From Sphingobacteriales bacterium (lineage in GTDB: Bacteria > Bacteroidota > Bacteroidia > Chitinophagales > Chitinophagaceae): a DNA stretch of 57,113 bases. Below, in pieces: positions 24,003-31,911 of this stretch. The notes beneath the pieces were generated by a model, which saw only the letters and a list, made by a program, of their open reading frames with translations, did no database searches and was not told the origin of the DNA. The position numbers and the translations under genes are program-made. Numbering within the stretch: the first letter of the stretch is position 1; the number at the start of each line of letters is the position of its first letter. Location: NCBI GenBank assembly GCA_024642285.1, contig JAHEBJ010000006.1, positions 1 through 57,113 on the forward strand. Reading direction: 5' to 3'.

Positions 24003-24914
24003 TTATGGTTTCTTCTTCAAGATACCGAACCACTGATTTCCGTCAATGCCTATAGTTCTTAATTTCATTTGAGTTGCTGTGATTGATAAAATTTCATAAA
24101 CAGTTCCACCGGTTCCAAAATTCACAATTCCGTTACCCGGAACCCTGAATTGAACTTTAGTTGAGTTTGAAGTAGTGTAACCCGAAGATGAATTTGAGAA
24201 AATCAATACTTTGGTTCCTCCAGTATTAATATTGTAACAACCATCGCCACCGCTCACTCCATAAAAAGCTGTAGATGCTCCAATTGAAAAAGACAGACCC
24301 TTGTTATTTACGTTTAAGGAAACTTTATCGTTGGCATCTTTGGAGAAAGTAATCTCGTCATCGTAGGCACATGCTTCTCTGGTATTAGCACCGGCTGCAT
24401 ACCACCAAACTCCTGGATCGGCGCTGAATCTGTTTGGATCGTCTACACCAAAATGACCATATGCATCATTGTCTGTTACCCAGATCTTTGAACTTCCATC
24501 GGTTAAGTTTTGAAGTATAGGTGCCGGTATAACGAAATCTACAAATACCTTTACCTGAGTGCTGATGGTTGAAGTAGCACCACCTGTACCGATTGCATTA
24601 ATGGTGATAACATAATCATTTGTTCCAGGTGTTCCGTATCTGTAAGTGATTACACCCGTAGGTACCATTTCGGTTGTTCCATCGCCAAAATCTATTTTAT
24701 AATTTAAGGCGAAGGATGAGGTAACAGTGATCAACACTTTACCTGTTCCGTTTCCGTTCGGGTTGGTAGCATCTTTTCCCTCAATTACAGCCGTTACAGC
24801 CAGGTTGGCAGGCACTTTAATAGTACCAAAAGAAAATTCATCTTTTTTACAACTGCTGAAACTGATTGCTGTTGCAACCAACAGAATAGTCGATTTTATG
24901 AAATTTTTTATCAT
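24003..24914 (-). CDS. PKD-domain surface lipoprotein of the PUL, function unknown
   Basis: The 303 residues have a lipoprotein signal (SFSSC, Cys22), one PKD-like domain (about 35-130, IDFGDGT and YRYGTPGTNDYVITI) and a C-terminal domain of about 170 residues with many aromatic residues and the stretch DPGVWWYAAGAN. No catalytic motif is visible. By position after SusCD it is probably a glycan-binding surface protein (SusE/F role). Function is inferred from context only. Confidence 0.75.
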   Translation of the reverse strand: MIKNFIKSTILLVATAISFSSCKKDEFSFGTIKVPANLAVTAVIEGKDATNPNGNGTGKVLITVTSSFALNYKIDFGDGTTEMVPTGVITYRYGTPGTNDYVITINAIGTGGATSTISTQVKVFVDFVIPAPILQNLTDGSSKIWVTDNDAYGHFGVDDPNRFSADPGVWWYAAGANTREACAYDDEITFSKDANDKVSLNVNNKGLSFSIGASTAFYGVSGGDGCYNINTGGTKVLIFSNSSSGYTTSNSTKVQFRVPGNGIVNFGTGGTVYEILSITATQMKLRTIGIDGNQWFGILKKKP

Positions 24915-24932
24915 GATTCTTTTTTTAAAAAA

Positions 24933-27008
24933 TTAGTTAAGTCTGATATCATCAAAATAATAGGTAAAGTTTGCCGAGCCATCTCCTGCAGTACCCAGAT
25001 CAAAAATCAATACTACTTTCGAATAGAAGTTTCCGGCATTGATACCCGTAAAATCAAATGTTAATTCTTCCCAGTTATTGGCTGTTGTAGTTGTTGCTTC
25101 CTTTTCGTAAAATATTCCACCATTGGTTGCGTTTTCAACTTTTAATAAAAGTTTAGCTCCAACCCTTGGTGAATAAATTTTTACTTTAAAAGTTCTTAAG
25201 GTTGAAAAATTGATGGGATTCACCATTTGCAGAAAACTTCCTGCCCAAACTTCAGGTGCGCCTTTAACCATCCTGCCCACTTTTGTACTTGTATTGATAC
25301 CAGAAGGGTTGGGATTATTTACTACCGTTGCCGCAGCTCCGCCAAAATCAACAAAATTATATGCATAACCTGTTGCCTGAAAATCAATCGGCAGTGCCAG
25401 GTAATTCGGCGTAACATTCGTTGGAAGGAAGCTTACATCATCCCAATAAAATACTGAACCGGTTCCTGCATTTCCAAAGTCAAAAAAGATAGAAGCCATG
25501 TCATAAGTATAAGTAAGATTAATTGCCGCTGTGCCCTCTGATTGTGTTGCAAAATCAAATACGAGCGTTTCCCAGGTATTTGCCGCCTGTGTCATCGCCT
25601 CTGTTTCTACCGAACGGGTGTTGTTTGTTCTGTCTTCAACTTTTAACCTTACCCTTAAACCGGCAGCAGGTGAATAAACCCGAACACTCATTTGAGTTTT
25701 GGTTGCTGTAAATGGTATTGCAGCAGAAAATCCCGTACCAATAGTTGTTCCGGCCCAGGTTGCAGCACCATTAGTTTTCGTTGTTTTTTTAACATTGTTA
25801 GCAGGCACCACCGGATCAGCCGAAGGAACACTGCTATTACCTCCAAAATCGGTTACTTCATAATTAATACCTGGTATATCAAATGTTACCGGCAAGGTTA
25901 AAATACTGGTGGGCATATTGTTGGTTAAACGAATTTCATCAAACAGAAATGTAAAGTTTGGTGATCCATCTCCCATTGTTCCAAGTTCAAAAATGAGAAC
26001 AATATGATCGTATGCATTGGTTGTATTTATTGTACGATAATCAAAAGCCATATCCTCCCAAGCTCCGGCAACCGTTGTAAGCACTTCTTTTTCAAAATTT
26101 ATTCCCGGATTAGCTCCGTTTTCCACTTTCAATAAAACTTTGGCACCTACTCTTGGCGAAAAAACTTTCATCCTAAAAACACGATTAGCTGAAAAATCAA
26201 TGGGTCCGCCTAATCCTATCCAGCTTCCACCCCAAACCTGTCCGGCATTTTTTACCATACGGGCAACTTTGGCACTGGTGTTTATTCCATTTGATTGCGG
26301 ATTGTTGATTACTGTAACTACACCTCCATCAAAATTGTTCCAGGCATAATTAACTGTTGTTGATTCGAAAGTAATGGGTAACAATACGGGATCAGTAATA
26401 GTTATAGTAGTAGTATATGTAGTTGTAGCTACACCTCCACTAAGTGCTACAACCTTCAGGGTATAAGTACCTATACTTGCATATACATGTGATTTAATAT
26501 CGCCTTCATTAAAATTTTGCGGTACTTCATTTGGAACATCTCCAAAATAAACCTGGAAAAAAGTTTCATACAAAGCAGTAGCGGTTACATCCAGTTTATA
26601 CCTGTTAGCCGGATCAATTGTAGCCGTGACTACAAGATTTTCCGGCGCTCTGAAAGTTACCGTCAGCGGCTTTATCAATTCGGTTGAAATACCAGTTACA
26701 TCGTAGGCAACTATTTTAACATTATACTGTCCTTCGGCATAAACGTGCTGAGTATTTTTACCCGCTTCAAGCATAGCCGGAGCAGCGGTACCATCACCGT
26801 AAAAAACTTCGTACCGAACGGCAGCTTCGCCGTTTGGAGTAATAGTTACCATTCCGGTATTATCCTGGGTTATCTGAAACAAGGCCGATAATTTAGCCGG
26901 CGCCTGACCTGTTGCAATCAACGACAGATCATCGTTGATATTTTTCTTACAGCCTAAAATAACTGTGATTAGGAATCCCAGACTTAATAAATATTTTAAT
27001 GATTTCAT
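24933..27008 (-). CDS. Large PUL lipoprotein: two PKD-like domains and three repeated beta-sandwich modules
   Basis: From the ATG at 27008 there are 691 residues. An earlier TTG at 27044 would overlap the susD stop and precede the signal peptide, so it is rejected. A lipoprotein signal (ITVILGC, Cys20) is followed by two PKD-like domains (about 30-205) and three modules of about 155 residues (about 209-362, 370-530, 538-691). Each module begins with LP-hydrophobic-x-F and ends in a F-x-F-D-x-I/V-x-L strand. Modules 1 and 3 are nearly identical over long stretches (SPRVGAK-LLKVEN, GDGSxNFT), so one duplicated recently; module 2 is diverged. The form suggests a carbohydrate-binding protein with three sites. 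It follows susD directly. Confidence 0.82.
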   Translation of the reverse strand: MKSLKYLLSLGFLITVILGCKKNINDDLSLIATGQAPAKLSALFQITQDNTGMVTITPNGEAAVRYEVFYGDGTAAPAMLEAGKNTQHVYAEGQYNVKIVAYDVTGISTELIKPLTVTFRAPENLVVTATIDPANRYKLDVTATALYETFFQVYFGDVPNEVPQNFNEGDIKSHVYASIGTYTLKVVALSGGVATTTYTTTITITDPVLLPITFESTTVNYAWNNFDGGVVTVINNPQSNGINTSAKVARMVKNAGQVWGGSWIGLGGPIDFSANRVFRMKVFSPRVGAKVLLKVENGANPGINFEKEVLTTVAGAWEDMAFDYRTINTTNAYDHIVLIFELGTMGDGSPNFTFLFDEIRLTNNMPTSILTLPVTFDIPGINYEVTDFGGNSSVPSADPVVPANNVKKTTKTNGAATWAGTTIGTGFSAAIPFTATKTQMSVRVYSPAAGLRVRLKVEDRTNNTRSVETEAMTQAANTWETLVFDFATQSEGTAAINLTYTYDMASIFFDFGNAGTGSVFYWDDVSFLPTNVTPNYLALPIDFQATGYAYNFVDFGGAAATVVNNPNPSGINTSTKVGRMVKGAPEVWAGSFLQMVNPINFSTLRTFKVKIYSPRVGAKLLLKVENATNGGIFYEKEATTTTANNWEELTFDFTGINAGNFYSKVVLIFDLGTAGDGSANFTYYFDDIRLN

Positions 27009-27040
27009 GTTTTTATATTTTGTTACATTAATGTAAAAGA

Positions 27041-28552
27041 TCAATAACCAGGATTCTGTGTTAGGCCCGAAATATTAACTTCCACTTGTGGAATTGGAAA
27101 CACTTCATGCTTGCCAACAATAAAGCCCGTTAACTTTGTGGCTGCCTGGCCAGTACGTACCAGATCAAAAAAACGATCTCCTTCCATACCCAATTCCAAG
27201 CGGCGTTCATCCCAAATCGCCTGCCTTAATGTTGTTCCGGAAGAATTGATATTATTTGCAGAATTGCCAAAAGCTCTTTCTCTCACCTGATTCAAATATC
27301 CTCTTGCTTTACCATCATTGGGTGCAGTTGAACGGTTAAGTGCTTCTGCCGCCATCAACAAAACTTCTGCATACCTGATAGTGCGGTAATTATTTGAATA
27401 ATTCAATTCTATTTGTCCTGAAGTTTCACCTTTGCGTGGAAGATACTTTTGATTGTATAAACCTGTGTTTTTATAAGGAGCTACAGAATAGGTAATATTA
27501 AAAGCGGGGTTAGCCGTCTTATAAGCTTCTATATCCAGCACGGTAACAGCTTTACGTTGGTCACCAGCAGCATAAGCTGCAGCAAGGTTTTGAGTTGGCA
27601 GGTTTGTGCTCCAGCCAGCCGCGTAAGGCATAGCGGCAGAACCATTTAATCCACGAACACCACATTGCTGAACCGCATAATTACCCTGCCCACGTGTTTG
27701 GCCACTCCAATTATAGTAGGGAGAAGTATTTGAATACTGAATTTCGAAAACAGATTCAGGTCCGTTTTCACCGCCTGGTAAAAAAATACCTGCAAAATTT
27801 GAAGGCAATGAAAATGCTCCTGAAGTAATGACATTTTCGAGTGTTGTTGCAGCCAGGTCAAATTTGTTTTGATATAGATATACTTTACCAAGCAGGGCCT
27901 GAGCCGCATATTTTGTAATTCTTCCCTGTTGTACCTGAACGGCGGGCAGCACTGCAATAGCGGCGGTCAGGTCTGTCTCTATCTGCTTATACACATCTGC
28001 CTTTTCTGAGCGTGTTAAGGATTTTGACTCGGCAAGACTTAGCCGCCTGTCAACAAATAAAGGCACATCACCAAAAAATTTCACCAGGTGAAAATAATAG
28101 TATGCACGTAGGAAATAGATCTCACCATACAAAGCATCTTTACCCGCAAAACTTACTGTTTCGCCTGCAATATTTTTCTCTTTGTACTGTGTCATATAAT
28201 TGGCACGGTTGATGCCTTCATAAGGCGCCTGCCATAATTCTGTAAGCGTAACATTAACCGGCGTATGCGTATAGTCATCTATTTGCTGCAGACTTAAAAC
28301 ATCCGAGGCATTTTCGCCTCCACTAACTGCGTTATCGCTGGCAATATCACCAACAGGTACAGCCTGATTGATCCACTGTATAGGTGTATAGACACTTATC
28401 GCCATGGTTCTGTAATCAGATTCCGACTTGAGGTAATCCAGTTCAGTGATTAAAAAATCATCTTGAGGATTATAATCCACCCATTTTTTGCAAGAGCTTA
28501 GTAAAGCAACAATTGCAACCAGTCCGAGTATTTTAATTGATATATTTTTCAT
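27041..28552 (-). CDS. susD: SusD/RagB family outer-membrane glycan-binding lipoprotein
   Basis: The 503-residue protein has a lipoprotein signal (LLSSC, Cys21), the SusD N-terminal motif (DYNPQDDF), TPR-like helices in the middle (YFLRAYYYFHLVKFFGDVPL) and the closing region IRYAEVLLMAAEALNR and ERRLELGMEGDRFFDLVRTG. It forms the lid of the SusCD uptake complex. It lies 21 nt after susC. Confidence 0.96.
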   Translation of the reverse strand: MKNISIKILGLVAIVALLSSCKKWVDYNPQDDFLITELDYLKSESDYRTMAISVYTPIQWINQAVPVGDIASDNAVSGGENASDVLSLQQIDDYTHTPVNVTLTELWQAPYEGINRANYMTQYKEKNIAGETVSFAGKDALYGEIYFLRAYYYFHLVKFFGDVPLFVDRRLSLAESKSLTRSEKADVYKQIETDLTAAIAVLPAVQVQQGRITKYAAQALLGKVYLYQNKFDLAATTLENVITSGAFSLPSNFAGIFLPGGENGPESVFEIQYSNTSPYYNWSGQTRGQGNYAVQQCGVRGLNGSAAMPYAAGWSTNLPTQNLAAAYAAGDQRKAVTVLDIEAYKTANPAFNITYSVAPYKNTGLYNQKYLPRKGETSGQIELNYSNNYRTIRYAEVLLMAAEALNRSTAPNDGKARGYLNQVRERAFGNSANNINSSGTTLRQAIWDERRLELGMEGDRFFDLVRTGQAATKLTGFIVGKHEVFPIPQVEVNISGLTQNPGY

Positions 28553-28573
28553 TTGTATGATTTTTTAAAGTTT

Positions 28574-31500
28574 TTAGAATTTAACATCCAGACCTACGGC
28601 ATAAGTCCTTGCCTGAGGATAAGCACCTCTGTCAATTCCGGTGTCTAATATTCCACCGGCTATTTCGGGATCGTATCCTGAGTATTTAGTTAGGACAAAT
28701 GCATTTTTAACCTGTGCGTAAATCCTTACTCTTGAAAAAATATTTTTTGTGATTGAAGCTGGTAGCGTAAATCCTAGTTGAACATTCTTCAGTTTTATAA
28801 AAGAACCATCCTCAACATACCTTTCAGAAACACGGATGTTACTATTAGGATCCGTAAATGAATAACGTGGATTTGTTGCCTCATTGGTAGTTCCTTCTCC
28901 CGTCCAACGAGCTAAAACCGAGCGCTGCTTATTTGAGAAGTTTGCATTTCTTTCATAAGCTTTATAAATATCGTTTCCTACCGAAGCATAAGTAAATGCG
29001 GTAAAATCAAAATTGCCATATTCCAGGTTTAGGTTCCAACCCATAGTAAAGTCGGGGAATGGATCGCCTATCTTAGTTTGATCGGACGCATTTATTATTC
29101 CATCACCATTCATATCCACAAAACGAATGTCGCCGGGTTGAGCACCTGATTGGGTTGGTGCCGCCGCCACTTCGGCAGTATTTTGAAACAAGCCCATGGT
29201 TTTATACCCATAGAAATAGCCCGGCGTTTGTCCTTTTTCAAAAACCGTTACACTTTGGGACTGGCCGTTAAAATAGTAGCCTCCTAAAATTTTTGCGGTA
29301 CCGTCAGAATTGGTGGCAGTGACTTCATTTTTAGCAGTGGTAAAAGTTAACGATGTATTTAATTTTAATTTTTTGAACAGCGTTTCCCTGTACCCCAATG
29401 TTAAATCGATACCGCTGCTTTTGGTAGAACCAATATTGGCAACCGGAATGGGCACAGTTCCTAAATACAAAGAAGCGGAAGGTGTAAATAATAGTCCTTC
29501 AACTTTCTTCTGGAAATAATCTGCTGAAAGGGTAATTTTATTATTCAGGAAATTAGCATCGAAACCAATATTGGTTTGCAATTGCTTCTCCCAGCCTAAT
29601 GCGCTGTTAGCTGCCGAACCAACTGTTGATCCGGGATAAAAAACACCACCAAAAGTATATCCATTGCTGTTTGCAGTAGGGCCATAACTTGGGCCACCAG
29701 TAATTATGCTTACATTCTGTGGATTAACATTTTCATTTCCTATTGAACCATAACTACCCCTGATCTTTAAATAGTCGATCTGCTTTACATTAAAGAAATT
29801 TTCCTTACTCACCACCCAGCCCAATGAACCAGCGAAGAAGTTGGCAAATTTATTATCAACACCAAAAGCATATGAACCATCGCGGCGGGCACTGAAACTG
29901 GCCAGGTATTTATCTTCGTAATCGTAATTGATTCGTCCGAAATAAGAAAGATTTTTACGGAAATACTGATAAGCATATCCGGTAATGGCATTACTGTTAG
30001 TGGCTGTGTTATTTCCGGTTGCAGCTGTAAAATCTGCAAAATCCCATGAATTAAACGGGACATCCTGACGGGTTGCGCCGGTTGCATTGCCCGAAATTTT
30101 CGCAAACGATATTCCTAATACGGTTTCAAAATTGTGTTTCTCAAGAAGTTTGAAATCGTAATTGGCAAAAGTCTCTGACGTCCAGTTAAAGTTGCTGGTT
30201 TTTTCGTGAGCCACACTATTGTGCTGTCCCGTTACCGTTGATCCATCGGCATTCATCGAATTATCAACATTGTTTATTCCCCAGAAAACAAGCGGGCTGA
30301 AACTCTTTGAGTTTCCGTCGTATTTGGTATAACCAAACCTCGAAGATAATTTGAGATTTTTTAAGATGCTGTATTGCAATTCAGCCTTACCGTATAATTT
30401 GGTTCCGGTATTCTTATTGTACGTGTTATCAAGTTTTGTAAGCGGGTTAAAAATTTCAGACAATAGCAAACTGCTGAATCCATACTGGCCTACAGTGTTT
30501 GGTACCGTATTATATTTTGAAACCGTAGGGTCGTAGTTCAAGGCACTACCGATTACGCTGTTAAATGAGTTCTCCTGTACACCTTTGCTATCCAGAACAA
30601 CACCAGTTGTATTTAGAATAAATTTCAGCTTTGAAGTAATGTCAAAATTGAGGTTTGCTGTTAAGTTTCCACGACTGAATCTTGATTTATCATATCCACC
30701 TACAATACCACCCTGATTTAAATAACCGGCTGAAACAAAATAACCAACTCCTTCTCCACCACCTCGAATTGATAAATTATGTGATTGGGTTGGAGCCTGT
30801 TTAAAAACTTCGTTCTGCCAATCAGTACCCACTCCTACAGTGGAAAGATTAGGAAAAATTAAACCTCCGCCCGAAACGGTACTTCCTTCATTTACTATGG
30901 CCGCATATTCTGTTCCGTTTAAAACACCGATCGTATTTAAAACCTGCTGAACACCATAATTACTATTTAGGTTTATTTCTGCTTTCTTATTCTTACGACC
31001 TGCTTTTGTTGTAACTACAATAACACCATTTCCTCCTTTCACTCCATAAATAGCGGTAGTAGCCGCATCTTTCAATACATTGATTGATTCAATATCTGAA
31101 GCGTTGATCGAGTTGAAATCAGTTAAAGTTTGTGGAGAACCATCAATAATAACTACCGGATCGGTTCCGGTAAAAGAAGGAATACCTCTAATTAACACAG
31201 TTGGTTTTGAGCCTGGTGAACCACTTTGAATTACACTTACACCAGAAGCCCGTCCTTGTAGTGCTTCCTCAGTACGAACCGGATTAATTTTTTGGATGTC
31301 GCTGCTTTTTACCGTAGAAATGGCACCCGATACGTTGGTAATTTTTTGGGTACCATAACCTACTACGATAACCTCTTCAAGCGTGGAAGTGGCAGGTTCA
31401 AGTAAAATAATGATACCGGTTGTTTGACTGGCTACTGTATAATTTGCAGGTTTCATCCCTGCATAAGTAATAACCAGTGTTACTCCTTTTTTGGGAACGT

Positions 31501-31696
31501 TGATTGAAAAATTACCCTCAGCATCAGTTTTTACTCCGCTGCTTGTTCCTTTTACAGTTACTGTTGCGTCAGGCATTGTTGCTCCGGTAGATTGGTTCAA
31601 TATTGTACCGGTTAACTTAAGTTCCTGCGCAAATACATTGTTTGTAATGCAGCAAATTAGAAGAACAGCCATTAAAGCCGTTAATTTTGATTTCAT
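28574..31696 (-). CDS. susC: SusC/RagA TonB-dependent outer-membrane transporter
   Basis: The 1040-residue protein has a signal peptide (to about NNVFAQ, residue 24), a carboxypeptidase-D-regulatory-like domain (about 29-110), the TonB box/plug start EEVIVVGYGTQK and a plug domain, then a 22-strand barrel ending in a terminal Phe (VGLDVKF). No STN domain is present, so it is a plain SusC and not one controlled by an anti-sigma factor. It imports oligosaccharides with SusD. It is the first gene of the PUL operon and divergent from the regulator at 31912. Confidence 0.96.
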   Translation of the reverse strand: MKSKLTALMAVLLICCITNNVFAQELKLTGTILNQSTGATMPDATVTVKGTSSGVKTDAEGNFSINVPKKGVTLVITYAGMKPANYTVASQTTGIIILLEPATSTLEEVIVVGYGTQKITNVSGAISTVKSSDIQKINPVRTEEALQGRASGVSVIQSGSPGSKPTVLIRGIPSFTGTDPVVIIDGSPQTLTDFNSINASDIESINVLKDAATTAIYGVKGGNGVIVVTTKAGRKNKKAEINLNSNYGVQQVLNTIGVLNGTEYAAIVNEGSTVSGGGLIFPNLSTVGVGTDWQNEVFKQAPTQSHNLSIRGGGEGVGYFVSAGYLNQGGIVGGYDKSRFSRGNLTANLNFDITSKLKFILNTTGVVLDSKGVQENSFNSVIGSALNYDPTVSKYNTVPNTVGQYGFSSLLLSEIFNPLTKLDNTYNKNTGTKLYGKAELQYSILKNLKLSSRFGYTKYDGNSKSFSPLVFWGINNVDNSMNADGSTVTGQHNSVAHEKTSNFNWTSETFANYDFKLLEKHNFETVLGISFAKISGNATGATRQDVPFNSWDFADFTAATGNNTATNSNAITGYAYQYFRKNLSYFGRINYDYEDKYLASFSARRDGSYAFGVDNKFANFFAGSLGWVVSKENFFNVKQIDYLKIRGSYGSIGNENVNPQNVSIITGGPSYGPTANSNGYTFGGVFYPGSTVGSAANSALGWEKQLQTNIGFDANFLNNKITLSADYFQKKVEGLLFTPSASLYLGTVPIPVANIGSTKSSGIDLTLGYRETLFKKLKLNTSLTFTTAKNEVTATNSDGTAKILGGYYFNGQSQSVTVFEKGQTPGYFYGYKTMGLFQNTAEVAAAPTQSGAQPGDIRFVDMNGDGIINASDQTKIGDPFPDFTMGWNLNLEYGNFDFTAFTYASVGNDIYKAYERNANFSNKQRSVLARWTGEGTTNEATNPRYSFTDPNSNIRVSERYVEDGSFIKLKNVQLGFTLPASITKNIFSRVRIYAQVKNAFVLTKYSGYDPEIAGGILDTGIDRGAYPQARTYAVGLDVKF

Positions 31697-31756
31697 ATAA
31701 CAATAGTTTTTAAAATAAATTAAAATTCATAAATTCAAGCGGGTGGGATCGAGGCG

Positions 31757-31868
31757 TAAAGCTAACTATATCCATAAACTCTAAAAATAAAAACTACACT
31801 TCATAACTACATCAAATTGGCGAAATATCATTGTTTATACTTAATTTTAGTACTTCAATACTACATCA
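31757..31868. promoter_or_regulatory. Divergent PUL control region with a pair of 17-bp direct repeats
   Basis: ACTTCATAACTACATCA (31798-31814) and ACTTCAATACTACATCA (31852-31868) agree in 15 of 17 bases and are 54 bp apart, about five helical turns. Toward susC, TAGCTTTA (31764-31757, minus strand) is a 7/8 -7 element. Toward the regulator, TAATTTTA (31842-31849) is another, with repeat 2 placed at its start site. They look like binding sites of the LuxR-type regulator for activation of susC and feedback on its own gene. Confidence 0.5.
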
Positions 31869-31911
31869 TGCGCCAAATTTTACTTTCTCACCTAAAGAAT
31901 TAATTCCATTC

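Noticed and set aside
24727..26349. Several open frames of 60-76 codons antisense to the PUL lipoproteins
   Set aside because: They mirror long Thr/Val-rich coding frames, have no promoter or family features, and resemble no protein.
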